Source: Rhodoligotrophos appendicifer
GTDB lineage: Bacteria > Pseudomonadota > Alphaproteobacteria > Rhizobiales > Im1
NCBI RefSeq assembly: GCF_007474605.1
Contig: NZ_VHKL01000011.1
Span: 62,001-126,000 of the forward strand
Direction of reading: 5' to 3'
DNA: 64,000 nucleotides
Shown: one piece after another, positions 1 through 8,661 of the stretch
How the letters are laid out: every line of letters starts with the position of its first letter
Position numbering within the stretch: the first letter of the stretch is position 1
Notes under the pieces: generated by a model
Told to the model about the DNA's origin: nothing
What the model saw: only the letters and a program-made list of their open reading frames with translations
Database searches by the model: none
Position numbers and translations under genes: made by a program

Positions 1-545
1 TCGGATGCGCGGATCTTGTAGAGGCCCATGCGCAGGATATCCTGGTGCGGCTTGTGGTTCCGCCCGATCCGCACGCAGGGGAAATGCATGCCCTCCTCAT
101 AGATGGTCTTCGCGTAAGGAAGGTAGGTGCTGGCGACGGGTGCGCCGATGTCGGCATGGTGGGACAGCGCCACAGCCCAGAACAGCGGCCTGCCATCGAC
201 AAAGACGGGTTGCGCGAGGATCAGATCGGCATGGTGAGTGCCGCCGGTATAGGGACAATTGTTGAGAAAGAGGTCTCCTTCCTCGATATCGTCGAAGAGC
301 TCGACGATATGAGAAATCGCGGTCTCCATGGACATGACATGGATGGCCAAAGCGTCTTCGATGGACACAAGCCGGCAGTCATAGGTGAGAAGCGCGCAGG
401 AAAAATCCCGCGCGTTCTTGATGACGGCCGAACGGCTTGCCTTCAGCACCACCAGAGTCATCTCACGGACGATGGCCTCCAGCCTGCTCTTGAGCACCGA
501 CAGGAGAAAAGGGTCCAGTTTCGACGTGTCGCTTCCCGATGTCAT
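1..545 (-). CDS. HyuB-type hydantoinase/oxoprolinase subunit, 3'-truncated by the window edge
   Basis: N-terminal 181 residues of a HyuB-family subunit, which works with HyuA in ATP-dependent opening of hydantoin, oxoproline or related lactam rings. The start (MTSGSDTSKL) overlaps the hyuA stop in an ATGA arrangement, which supports it. Both family signatures are present: PYTGGTHHAD at about residues 98-106 and SHHADIG at about 128-134, so the putative metal-binding His and Asp residues are intact. The usual NDPY reads NCPY. Usual length is 520-600 aa, so about two thirds lies outside the window. It is the third gene of a monooxygenase-hyuA-hyuB run. The substrate cannot be told from sequence. 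Confidence 0.85.
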   Translation of the reverse strand, partial: MTSGSDTSKLDPFLLSVLKSRLEAIVREMTLVVLKASRSAVIKNARDFSCALLTYDCRLVSIEDALAIHVMSMETAISHIVELFDDIEEGDLFLNNCPYTGGTHHADLILAQPVFVDGRPLFWAVALSHHADIGAPVASTYLPYAKTIYEEGMHFPCVRIGRNHKPHQDILRMGLYKIRAS

Positions 546-2629
546 CGCTGTGCCTCGACGGAAGAGAGGGACGCCACGGTGACGTGGACATTGCCATGGA
601 GATCCACAGCCGCGTCATTGCCGCGCTTGAGCACGGCCGTGAATGTCGGCGCCTCGAGGATGCATGGTCCGGCCAGCCTGGCTCCTGCCCCGAGGGACGG
701 GGCGTCATAAATGGGGAGCTGGACGGAGCCGCCCTCTTCATGGAGATAGACCGCGCGAGATCCCTTGGCCCGGGGCTCGCCGTCCTGCTGTGTGATGGTG
801 AAGTCGCGCCAGGCGTTCTGTCGCAAGCGATGGCCCTTGGCGCGGACTTTCCACGCCGTGAATTCGATCAGATCGGCGTCGGCACGGATCGAATAGATCC
901 TCTCATGCATCTGGTGAAAGCCTTCCAACAGCATCGGAATGTCGGCCGGCGTCAGTTCGCCTTCCCTCAAATTCACCGGAACCTCGATCTCCCAGGACTG
1001 GTATTCGTAGCGCCCCATGACGGCGTATTCGAAGCTCCGGCGTTCAGAGGGTATCTGGGCTGAGGCGAGAAAGTCCTCACCGGCGTCGCGAAGACGGCGC
1101 AGGAGGGCATTGACCCCAGCCAAATCAAACTGCGCGCCATCGGTTTGGAGCACGCCGTTCTGCTCCCAGCGAATGTCGGAAATCAAGCCGCCAAAGGCGC
1201 TCAGACCGGCGGTGAACCGTGGGATCATGTAGCGCTTTAGGCCGAGAATGTCGGCCATCTCGGCGATATGGGCCGCGGTGCCACCACCCCCGCAGACAAA
1301 ATAGCTGTCGCGCGGGTTCAAGCCTTCGCGGATGGTGATCTCCTCAATGGCCGTGACCATGTTGTGGTTGCTCGTCGTGTAGATCGCGTGCGCGGCCTGT
1401 TCGAGGCTGGTGTTCATCTGTGCAGCGATCCTCGCGATGGCCGCTTCCGCCAGGTCGCGACGGAGCACCATTCGCCCCCCGAGGAAGTAGTGCGGATCAA
1501 TCAGACCGAGCACGACGTTCGCGTCGGTGACCGTCGCCTCAGTGCCGCCGAGGCCATAGCAGGCCGGGCCCGGCCTGGCTCCGGCGCTGCGCGGACCGAC
1601 ATGCAGGAAGCCGCCCTCGTCGACCATGGCAATCGAGCCGCCGCCGGCGCCGACCGAGCGCACGTCAACCTTCGGAATCCCCAAGGAGTCCTGATGGATC
1701 ATGGAGTCCGGCGTGACGATGAGCTGATGGTTGCGCAGGGCCGAAACATCGAAAGTGGTGCCCCCCATGTCACCCACGATGATGTCCGGCTCCTCGCTGA
1801 GGGCCAAAGCGGCCATGGGTGCCAAGGTCGGGCCCGACATCACGCTGTAGATGGGCTTTCGCAGCATGTCCGCGACGGGCATCATTCCGCCCAGGCAATT
1901 CGCAAGAAGTAACTTGCCTGCAAACCCTTCCTGCGCGAGCGCCTGCTCAAGATCTTGAACATAGGCCTTGATGATCGGACTGATGGAGGCATCGATAGCG
2001 GCCGCGATGATGCGTTTGTACTCGCGCATCATGGGGTTGATCTCGTGACTCAAGGTGATCGGGATCTCGGGCCAGGCGGCGTGGATATGGTCGCGGACAG
2101 CCAGTTCGTGCGCTGGATTGGCGACGGACCACAAGAGGCCGACGGCAATGGCTTCGATACCGATCCGGCGGAAGTCTTGCAGTGCATCGCGGATGTCGTC
2201 CTCCGAAAGGGGGAAGATTTCCTCGCCGCGCGAATTGATGCGGCCGCGAACCGTTCGCGTGCGGCCGCGGGGAATGTAGGGGTCCGGATAATCCAAGCGC
2301 CACTCGAAAGCGCGCTTCCGCGGGCCTTCGCGCAAGACCAGAATGTCCTGGTGTCCTTCATTGAGAATGAGCCCGGTCTTCGCCACGCGACGTTCAACCA
2401 GGGCATTGGTCGAGACTGTGGATCCATGCAGCGCGAGATCTATCCGAGCGATGAAATCGCGAGGCTCCAGCTCAAAGCCCTTGGCCGCCTCATATAGCGC
2501 ATCGATGAAACCGCGGTGGAACTCGCCGGGAGTCGTCGGGGCCTTGAAAATCGACACTTCCCCGGTTTCTGATGCAACGAGGCAGTCGGTGAAGGTGCCG
2601 CCGATATCCAGGCAGACTTGAAAGGTCAT
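542..2629 (-). CDS. HyuA-type hydantoinase/oxoprolinase ATPase subunit
   Basis: 695 aa, full length for the family. It has the sugar-kinase/Hsp70-like phosphate motif DIGGTFTD (residues 8-15), HGSTVSTNALVERR near 70-83, the second phosphate motif DMGGTTFDVS near 286-295 and the glycine loop GAGGGSIA near 328. HyuA proteins phosphorylate or activate the ring carbonyl with ATP, and the HyuB partner hydrolyses it. The expected SGPAGG segment reads SGPTLA, so this copy is divergent. It starts 15 bp after the monooxygenase stop and overlaps hyuB by 4 bp, so the three genes are probably one transcript. N-methylhydantoinase, 5-oxoprolinase or caprolactamase-like activity are all possible. Confidence 0.88.
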   Translation of the reverse strand: MTFQVCLDIGGTFTDCLVASETGEVSIFKAPTTPGEFHRGFIDALYEAAKGFELEPRDFIARIDLALHGSTVSTNALVERRVAKTGLILNEGHQDILVLREGPRKRAFEWRLDYPDPYIPRGRTRTVRGRINSRGEEIFPLSEDDIRDALQDFRRIGIEAIAVGLLWSVANPAHELAVRDHIHAAWPEIPITLSHEINPMMREYKRIIAAAIDASISPIIKAYVQDLEQALAQEGFAGKLLLANCLGGMMPVADMLRKPIYSVMSGPTLAPMAALALSEEPDIIVGDMGGTTFDVSALRNHQLIVTPDSMIHQDSLGIPKVDVRSVGAGGGSIAMVDEGGFLHVGPRSAGARPGPACYGLGGTEATVTDANVVLGLIDPHYFLGGRMVLRRDLAEAAIARIAAQMNTSLEQAAHAIYTTSNHNMVTAIEEITIREGLNPRDSYFVCGGGGTAAHIAEMADILGLKRYMIPRFTAGLSAFGGLISDIRWEQNGVLQTDGAQFDLAGVNALLRRLRDAGEDFLASAQIPSERRSFEYAVMGRYEYQSWEIEVPVNLREGELTPADIPMLLEGFHQMHERIYSIRADADLIEFTAWKVRAKGHRLRQNAWRDFTITQQDGEPRAKGSRAVYLHEEGGSVQLPIYDAPSLGAGARLAGPCILEAPTFTAVLKRGNDAAVDLHGNVHVTVASLSSVEAQR

Positions 2630-2644
2630 CTCGGGCTCCGACTG

Positions 2645-3991
2645 CTAGCGGACATGACGGGACGGATGTTCCGGCCTCGGCAGGCCAAGATTCTCGCGTA
2701 GCGTCCGGCCTTCGTATTCAGTGCGGAACAAGCCCCGACGCTGCAGTTCCGGGACGACGAGCCTGGTGAAATCATCGAGCGCCGTGGGGAGGATGGGCGG
2801 CATGACGTTGAAGCCGTCGGCGGCTTCGGCCTCGAACCATTCCTCCATGATATCGGCAACCTCCTTGCCGGAGCCGATCACGAGGAAATGCCCATGGGAA
2901 CCGGCCACACGCAGATAGAGATCACGGATCGACAGGTTTTCCCGTGCAGCCATGTCGATGAGCAAGTCGCGGCGGCTCTTGGGGCCGTTGGTTTCGGGCA
3001 AGGGTGGCAGCGGACCGTCGGGGTCGAAGCCGGTCAGGTCCACACCGCCGAGGGAGGCGGACAGTTCGGCGAGGCCTACCTCCGGCAAGATCAAGTCCTG
3101 GAGTGCCGCATATTTGTCCTGTGCTTCCTGGCGGCTCTCCGCCACCACGCAGAACAGGCCCGGCATGATCTTCACATGATCGGGGTTGCGTCCGCAGCCT
3201 GCGGCCATCTCCTTGATCTCGCGCGTGAAGGCGCGACCCTGCTCCAGCGTCGGGCTGGCAACGAAAATGACTTCCGCCCAGCGCGCAGACATCTCCCGCC
3301 CGGGTCCCGAAGCACCCGCCTGGACGCGGACAGGATAACCCTGGGGCGGGCGCGCAATGTTCAGGGGGCCACGGACGGTGAAATGGTCGCCCCGATGGTC
3401 CAATGTGTGCAGTTTCTGCTTGTCGAAGAACATCCCCGTCTGTCGGTCGCGAGGAAAGGCGTCGTCTTCCCAGCTGTCCCAAAGCCCCGCCACGACCTGA
3501 GCAAACTCCTTGGCCCGTTCATAGCGTTCACTGTGCAGCACATGCATGTCGCGGCCGAAGTTCATGGCTTCGAGCTCATTGTTGGAGGTCACCAGATTCC
3601 AGCCGGCCCGGCCGCCGCTGATGTGGTCGAGGGATGCGAATTTGCGGGCAAGGTGATAGGGCTCGTTATAGGTCGTGGTGGCTGTGGCGACGAGCCCAAG
3701 ATGACTGGTGCGGCTGGCCAGCGCGGCCAGGAGGGTCAAGGGCTCCAACACCGCGGACCAGCTCGTATGGCGAATGAAGTCCGGCTTGTCGCCGCCCCGG
3801 ATGCCGGAACTATCCTCAAGGAAGATCATGTCGAGCTTCGCGTTCTCGGCCGTCCGAGCCATCGCGGCGTAATGCTCAAAATTCATGCCGCTGTCGGCTT
3901 GGCAGGAAGGATGTCGCCACGCGGCCACGTGATGGCCGCTGGGCTTCAGGAAAGCGCCAATCCTCATTTTCCGGCGTGCAGATGTGTTCAT
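2645..3991 (-). CDS. NtaA/DszA/DmoA-family FMN-dependent monooxygenase
   Basis: 448 aa bacterial luciferase-like (LLM) flavin monooxygenase. The start MNTSARRKMRIGAFLKPSGHH matches where the family fold begins; the open frame runs 198 bp further upstream but that part is not family-like. Typical features are FLEDSS near 55, ATTTYNEPYHLARKFASLDH near 105-124, GRAGWNLVTS, and a segment with DHRGDHFTVRGPLN before the phosphate-binding GASGPGRE. Family members use FMNH2 from a separate reductase to open C-N or C-S bonds (nitrilotriacetate, dimethyl sulfide, dibenzothiophene sulfone). No reductase gene is nearby. It heads the monooxygenase-hyuA-hyuB operon, which suggests oxidation of an N- or S-containing compound before or after ring hydrolysis. 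Confidence 0.88.
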   Translation of the reverse strand: MNTSARRKMRIGAFLKPSGHHVAAWRHPSCQADSGMNFEHYAAMARTAENAKLDMIFLEDSSGIRGGDKPDFIRHTSWSAVLEPLTLLAALASRTSHLGLVATATTTYNEPYHLARKFASLDHISGGRAGWNLVTSNNELEAMNFGRDMHVLHSERYERAKEFAQVVAGLWDSWEDDAFPRDRQTGMFFDKQKLHTLDHRGDHFTVRGPLNIARPPQGYPVRVQAGASGPGREMSARWAEVIFVASPTLEQGRAFTREIKEMAAGCGRNPDHVKIMPGLFCVVAESRQEAQDKYAALQDLILPEVGLAELSASLGGVDLTGFDPDGPLPPLPETNGPKSRRDLLIDMAARENLSIRDLYLRVAGSHGHFLVIGSGKEVADIMEEWFEAEAADGFNVMPPILPTALDDFTRLVVPELQRRGLFRTEYEGRTLRENLGLPRPEHPSRHVR

Positions 3992-4004
3992 CAGCCCTCC
4001 GCGA

Positions 4005-4121
4005 TCACGAACCAGTCTTCGCCGCTTGCGGAGCGCCCAGTGCCGGCTGCAGGATCGAGGCGGGATCGGCACAGTCAAAGAACAGGTCGCCGACTGCGCC
4101 AAATGTCCATTGCTGCGGCAT
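4005..4121 (-). CDS. Possible 38-aa ORF upstream of the monooxygenase
   Basis: Begins MPQQWTFGAVGDLFFDC after an AAGGAACG stretch that could serve as ribosome binding site, and ends 13 bp before the monooxygenase ATG. No family is recognised. It could be a leader peptide, a remnant of a larger gene or chance. It is listed because it fills the otherwise empty 5' region of the operon. Confidence 0.25.
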   Translation of the reverse strand: MPQQWTFGAVGDLFFDCADPASILQPALGAPQAAKTGS

Positions 4122-4177
4122 CGTTCCTTGCCCCCCGTGTGAGTGAAACGATCTGGCGTCGCGGGATTTTTGTCAAT

Positions 4178-4189
4178 ATGATATATCAT
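4178..4189. promoter_or_regulatory. Perfect palindrome ATGATATATCAT in a divergent promoter region
   Basis: A 12-bp perfect palindrome, AT-rich in high-GC surroundings, lies between the divergent monooxygenase (start 3991) and kinase (start 4245) genes. TGATATATCA-type cores are typical of GntR-family operators. No GntR gene is in the window, so the regulator would act from elsewhere. Confidence 0.45.
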
Positions 4190-4244
4190 GCGTCAGGAGT
4201 GAAATCTCGCTTGCGGTGATCGACATCACGCCAATGGGGACGGC

Positions 4245-5510
4245 ATGTCTTTGGTTTTCGGTGCGCTTGCCGACGATATTACCGGCGGCATGGAACTCGC
4301 GGCCCTCCTCGCCCGACAAGGCGTCCGATGCGCCTTCCTGACGGATTGGCGCCTGGTGGAGAGGGTTCGGCACGAGGTCGACGCCATCGTCCTGGCGCAA
4401 AAGACACGGGTCATTCCGGGCGATCAGGCGCAGGATGCCTTCGCACAAGGGTGGGACGCTCTCACTCCGGCGCGCCAGATCTTCTACAAATATTGCGCCA
4501 CATTCGACTCCACTGCGGCGGGAAATATCGGACCCTGCGCCGATGTGCTGATGGACAAGACCGGTGCCGAGTTCACGCTCTTCTGCCCAACATTTCCAGA
4601 GGCCCGCCGGTTCGTGTTTCAGGGTCATCTGTTCGTGGGGGACCGTCTCGTGTCGGAGTCGCCCAAACGATATGATCCGGTGACGCCGATGCTGGATCCC
4701 GATCTGGTCAGGGTGCTGCAGGCGCAAACCCAGAGACGGGTCGGATTGCTGCCGCTGGAGATCCTGCAGGCCGGCCAAGGCGCCCTGCGCATCGAGGCGC
4801 TGAAAAAAGCGGGCGTCCGGCATGCCATCGCCGATGCCCTGTCGGAGGCGGATCTGACGAGCATCGCTGCTCTTTGCGCAGAATGGCCGTTGATGACCGG
4901 AGGCTCGTCGGTGGCCGAGCATCTTCCCCAGCATTGGCGGCGCAAGGGCTGGATCGCCCCTGAACCATTCGTTCCGGTGCTGCCCATGGTCGACGGATAT
5001 GGAGCCGTGCTGGCGGGAAGCTGTTCGGAGGTCACTTTACGGCAATTGGACCATTTCGCAGCGCACAGGCCGGTTCTGACGATCGACATCACAGCGGGCG
5101 AGGAGGAGGCGCTCATCGCCAGCGCCCGCCGCTGGGCCTTGCCGCTTCTGGCCGAAGGGCCCGTGGCCATCGCCACTTCGGCTTCGCCCGAGCGGGTCGC
5201 GCAGGCCCAGGCTCACTTCGGACTGCAGGGGTCTGCCGCGCGCGCCGAACGCATCCTGGACGCCCTTGCGGTGCTGCTGAGAGAGGCGGGCGTGCGACGG
5301 TTCGTGATCGCGGGCGGGGAGACCTCGGGCACGATCCTCGACCGGCTGGGGGTGCGCCAGATGCATGTCGGGATCTATGAGGAAGCGGGCGTGGCCCGGG
5401 CGGTGAGCGCCAGCGCGCCCTTGCTCGGGCTCTGCCTGAAGTCGGGCAAGCTCGGGCCCCCGGACATGTTCTTACGGATGCTGGATCGGATGTTGCTGGG
5501 AGAGGGCTGA
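4245..5510 (+). CDS. Four-carbon acid sugar kinase family protein (DUF1537, OtnK-like)
   Basis: 421 aa. The N-terminus FGALADDITGGMELAALLA matches the DUF1537 substrate-binding motif (ADDxTG). The C-terminal nucleotide-binding domain contains VIAGGETSGTILDRLGV near residues 358-374 and LCLKSGKLGPPDMF near 397-410, both family hallmarks. Members phosphorylate 3-oxo-tetronate, erythronate or threonate-type acids. The usual partner dehydrogenase, aldolase and isomerase genes are absent, so the substrate is open. It is transcribed divergently from the monooxygenase-hyu operon and may share a promoter region and regulator with it. Confidence 0.85.
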   Translation: MSLVFGALADDITGGMELAALLARQGVRCAFLTDWRLVERVRHEVDAIVLAQKTRVIPGDQAQDAFAQGWDALTPARQIFYKYCATFDSTAAGNIGPCADVLMDKTGAEFTLFCPTFPEARRFVFQGHLFVGDRLVSESPKRYDPVTPMLDPDLVRVLQAQTQRRVGLLPLEILQAGQGALRIEALKKAGVRHAIADALSEADLTSIAALCAEWPLMTGGSSVAEHLPQHWRRKGWIAPEPFVPVLPMVDGYGAVLAGSCSEVTLRQLDHFAAHRPVLTIDITAGEEEALIASARRWALPLLAEGPVAIATSASPERVAQAQAHFGLQGSAARAERILDALAVLLREAGVRRFVIAGGETSGTILDRLGVRQMHVGIYEEAGVARAVSASAPLLGLCLKSGKLGPPDMFLRMLDRMLLGEG

Positions 5511-5810
5511 AGGAGGGGGTCGATGGGTGCGGAGGCGCGCGCTTGGGTTCGGAGGATGACGCAGGTTGGAAGACGGGGTCGTGGGGGCAGTTTGGGGCTG
5601 AGACCGGGCTGGCGGTTTGTGAAAAAGCTGCGGAAACAGCCTTGTCATCGCTGGCGCTCTGACGGCAACCCACGACCTCAACTCTGCCGTCCATGGCGGA
5701 AATTGATGAGGCTGAAAGCGTACCTTGGAGATGGCCATTTTCCGCTGCCACACTTGCCACAGAAATCGGTCGCAAAACTGTCGCTTTGATCGGGATTTTC
5801 GCGACAGGAT
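5511..5810. other. Intergenic region without a recognised gene
   Basis: Between the 3' ends of the kinase gene and the convergent permease gene. An 88-aa open frame on the plus strand has low-complexity, Arg-rich composition with no family resemblance. I see no clear terminator hairpin, RNA gene or repeat. Confidence 0.5.
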
Positions 5811-6641
5811 TCAATGCCCGAGCAGGATCGCGCCGGCAGCAACAATGATGCAGGCGAGAATACGCCGGGCGGTCAAGGTTTCACCAAGAAACATCCAGCC
5901 AATCAGAACAGCGAACACAACGCTTGTTTCCCGCAGCGCTGTGATCGGGCCGGCCGGCCCGAGGGCGAAGGCCGCGACCACGACGCCATAGGCGATCATT
6001 GCGACCAGCCCGCCGCCGAGCGCCTTCCATGTTTCAGGCGCGCGAAAATCGACTATGAGCCGCCGACGGATGACGAGGAACGCGGCCGGCAGAAATGCTC
6101 CATAGAGAACAAGCACCCAAGCCATATAAGCTCCGCTCTGCCCGGTTTGACGCACCCCGATGGAATCGACGGTAGCATAGGCGGCGATGATTGCGCCGGT
6201 CGCCAGTGCGAACAGAATGGAGGAGGCAGAGGCTCGCCCTTTCCCAAGCGCGAGGCTCATGATGCCTACGGCGACAAGGACGACGCCGGCGATCTGATAG
6301 GAGGTGAGCTTATCGCCGGTGATGACGAACCCGCCGAGCGTCACCAGCAGCGGTACGGTTCCGCGCACGATCGGATAGGCCTGCCCCAACTCGCCGTAAC
6401 GATAGGCCGCGACGAGGAAGACACTGTATCCGACCTGAAGGACCGCCGAAAGAAGGATGTAGAGCCAAGCTCCCGACGCCGGCAGAGGGTAGAAAAACAG
6501 GAACGGAAGCGCGAAAACCGTGCTGGCGAAGCTCATCACAGTCACGGTCCAGAGCCGATCGCCACCGCTGCGCAGGAAGGCGTTCCATGCGGCGTGCAGG
6601 ATCGCGGCGAACAGGGCAAGGCCAATGACAACCGCGCTCAT
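5811..6641 (-). CDS. EamA/DMT-superfamily membrane transporter
   Basis: 276 aa with about ten hydrophobic segments and two EamA repeats. The first ends near residue 130 (AGVVLVAVGIMSLALGKGRA) and the second spans about 140-276, ending ACIIVAAGAILLG. The conserved ILHAAWNAFLR near residues 14-24 and PIVRGTVPLLVTL near 90-102 are typical. Such permeases export or import metabolites; the substrate cannot be predicted. Its ATG overlaps the tetR stop by 4 bp, so the two genes form an operon and the TetR protein probably controls this transporter. Confidence 0.85.
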   Translation of the reverse strand: MSAVVIGLALFAAILHAAWNAFLRSGGDRLWTVTVMSFASTVFALPFLFFYPLPASGAWLYILLSAVLQVGYSVFLVAAYRYGELGQAYPIVRGTVPLLVTLGGFVITGDKLTSYQIAGVVLVAVGIMSLALGKGRASASSILFALATGAIIAAYATVDSIGVRQTGQSGAYMAWVLVLYGAFLPAAFLVIRRRLIVDFRAPETWKALGGGLVAMIAYGVVVAAFALGPAGPITALRETSVVFAVLIGWMFLGETLTARRILACIIVAAGAILLGH

Positions 6642-7222
6642 TGAGGCGGTTCCACTGACGCTAGAACATCGGCCGCCGCCTCTCGGGCGCTGACGATCGC
6701 CGTCTTGCCTTGCCCCATATGGGCAAGCACCGTTGCCCCCTCGATCAGCATAAACAGCGTTGTTGCAACGTGCTCGGCGCGATCACCTGGCAGGGATTGT
6801 GCTAGAATGTCCCGGAGCCGTTGTTGCAAATCGTGCTTTTGCCGCGCGACCGCCTCGAACACGGCATGGGCCGGTTCTCCGAACTCGGCAAGGGCGTGCT
6901 GGAACAGGCAGCCGTGAAAATCGGGGCTATCGAACCACCGTTCGTGCCAGTCGAAAATCGCCGTGATCTTCTCATGCGGCGTCATCGCCGCTTCGGAGAG
7001 CCGGTCGAGCTGACGCTTGAAGCGTTCTGCCCGCCAGTCCAGAACCTTGACAATCAGCCCATCCTTGCTCGGAAAGTGCCGATACATGGTCATCTTGGCC
7101 ACTTCGGCCTCGACAATGATCTTGTCTATGCCGGTGGCGTGAAAGCCGTTGCGTTTGAAAAGGCGATAGGCGGTTTCAACAATGTGTTGGCGCTTTTCGG
7201 CAGCGTCGGCGCGAAGCGGCAT
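6638..7222 (-). CDS. TetR/AcrR-family transcriptional regulator
   Basis: 194 aa. The N-terminal TetR helix-turn-helix spans about residues 10-56: RQHIVETAYRLFKRNGF followed by ATGIDKIIVEAEVAKMTMYRHF and the SKDGL segment. The C-terminal all-helical ligand domain, with FDSPDFHGCLFQHALAEF near 95-112, resembles the YcdC/C_13 type common in rhizobia. It is translationally coupled to the downstream permease gene. A short ACAG-AC-CTGT palindrome 19 bp upstream of the start suggests autoregulation. The inducer is unknown. Confidence 0.9.
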   Translation of the reverse strand: MPLRADAAEKRQHIVETAYRLFKRNGFHATGIDKIIVEAEVAKMTMYRHFPSKDGLIVKVLDWRAERFKRQLDRLSEAAMTPHEKITAIFDWHERWFDSPDFHGCLFQHALAEFGEPAHAVFEAVARQKHDLQQRLRDILAQSLPGDRAEHVATTLFMLIEGATVLAHMGQGKTAIVSAREAAADVLASVEPPQ

Positions 7223-7560
7223 GGCAGAGCTCTATATGATACAGACCTGTCTCACTCCTATAGAAGCTGCTGGATTTGGTCAACGGAGATCGCAAGCGCG
7301 TGTCGCGTATTTTCTAAGTTTCGCGACAAAATTGCCGGCGCTGATTTTTCAGCGGATTTCCATCGCAAAGTCAGAGGCAAAATTCGCTCGCTTACGGCGG
7401 ACTCTCACGCCAACTGCTGGCGGCTTTCTGGTCCGCCAGCTTGAGAGCCGCCATTCCGCTCTCCACCAGTTACAGACCACCAGTCACAAGAGCGGACTTG
7501 CAGCTTTCAGGAGATCGCCAACCCCGCATGGACGACTAAAGTGAAGCGCAAAGCTGTCGG
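7223..7560. other. Intergenic region without a recognised gene
   Basis: Lies between tetR and the 3' end of the large hyu/liv operon. Apart from the putative TetR operator I see no coding sequence with family resemblance, no RNA gene and no strong terminator. Confidence 0.5.
7241..7250. promoter_or_regulatory. Putative TetR operator half-palindrome ACAGACCTGT
   Basis: Inverted ACAG/CTGT arms around AC, just upstream of the tetR start (7222). Position and symmetry fit TetR autoregulation. The arms are short, so this is tentative. Confidence 0.35.
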
Positions 7561-8661
7561 TTAGGTCTTCGGCCAGCTGCGGCTTGGGTTGGCGGCAGCC
7601 GTTGTGCATCGGGGGCTTGCGCCGCGCAGTGTTTCGGCGGTGGGGTGGGGCGGGCTAGGAGGGGGGGCGCCGGTGAATTGAGTCGGGTCGAGGGCGGGGG
7701 TGCGGTCCAGGGCTTGGGCGGTGGCCTGGTAGGAGAGGAATGCGCCCCATCCCGCGCCGGCGGCGGCGGCGGGATAGGCTATGTTGAAGCGCGACCTTGC
7801 GGGGATGTCGAGGACCACGGACGCGTTCAGGACCGAGGGGCATTCCCCGGCGGCTTCGGCGAGGGCTGAAACCACGCCGGCGCGTATGGCGGACAAGGGT
7901 GCGTTGCGGCCATCGGGGTCCATGGGCACGGCATTTCCGGTCACGCGGATCTGGCAATCCGTCTTTTCGAACTGGAGCTCGAGGCCCGCGTCCGTGCCCT
8001 CCTGCGCGCGGCCCGTCGGCGCCAGAGTGAGCTTGGCCAGGGCGCTGGCGGCGGCGTCGTGCATCTCCCGGCTCCGGCGTTCGAGGGCTGCGGGATCGGT
8101 GTCGAGGGTGGTCTCCACCAGGGTCGCCGCCAGCCGGTTCAGGGCGGGGAGAATGAGGCGCGGGTCGCGGACATTGGCCGCGAGATAGTGCTGCAGCATC
8201 TCGGGCAGCTGTCCTCTCTCGAGGTCGACGCGAAGGCCCGACAGCCTGACGCCCTCATGCATGATCTCGCGGCCGAAGGTGAAAATGTCCTTCCGCATGG
8301 CGCCGATATCGGACAATCGCAGGGCACCACCGGCGAAGGCCAGCAGGCGGCCCTGGACGAAGACGGGCGCCACCATGGCGATCGTGGCCAGCCCCACGCC
8401 GCCGAGATAGGGATCGTTGCTCAGGTAAAGCTGGCCGTCGCGCCAGGTGTCGCCGGGATCGCGCAGCAGGGCCGTTCGGGCGACGGCGTCCAGCATCGTG
8501 GAGAAGATCGGCAGGTCCTGCTGCTGCGCCAGGCTTTGTCCGCCGGAGTCGAGGATGGCGAAACAGGCGGGCCAGGCTTGGGTGGCGGCGGGGGAGGCTG
8601 CCGCCAGATGCGCGCGCATCCGTGGCGGAAGCTCGGTGATGCTGCCGTTCACGCGGGTCAT
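7561..8661 (-). CDS. Short, degenerate HyuB-like protein (probably catalytically inactive)
   Basis: 366 aa from MTRVNGSITELPP, whose ATG overlaps the upstream hyuA stop as ATGA. It aligns with the N-terminal two thirds of HyuB (SNDPYLGG at residues 81-88) but lacks the normal C-terminal third; family members are 520-600 aa. The two His/Asp signatures are lost: NDPYxGGTHxxD reads NDPYLGGVGLAT, and the HxxDxG motif reads RLSDIG (115-120). The last 30 residues are Pro/Ser/Ala-rich and unlike the family. A run of seven G at 7671-7677 within this tail could mark a frameshift. It may be a structural pseudo-enzyme subunit or a decaying gene. Confidence 0.7.
   Translation of the reverse strand: MTRVNGSITELPPRMRAHLAAASPAATQAWPACFAILDSGGQSLAQQQDLPIFSTMLDAVARTALLRDPGDTWRDGQLYLSNDPYLGGVGLATIAMVAPVFVQGRLLAFAGGALRLSDIGAMRKDIFTFGREIMHEGVRLSGLRVDLERGQLPEMLQHYLAANVRDPRLILPALNRLAATLVETTLDTDPAALERRSREMHDAAASALAKLTLAPTGRAQEGTDAGLELQFEKTDCQIRVTGNAVPMDPDGRNAPLSAIRAGVVSALAEAAGECPSVLNASVVLDIPARSRFNIAYPAAAAGAGWGAFLSYQATAQALDRTPALDPTQFTGAPPPSPPHPTAETLRGASPRCTTAAANPSRSWPKT

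Noticed and set aside
3992-4189. 66-residue N-terminal extension of the flavin monooxygenase
   Set aside because: Not family-like; the ATG at 3991 gives the standard N-terminus.
5523-5789. An 88-codon frame between the kinase and permease genes
   Set aside because: No ribosome binding site of note and no recognisable protein pattern.
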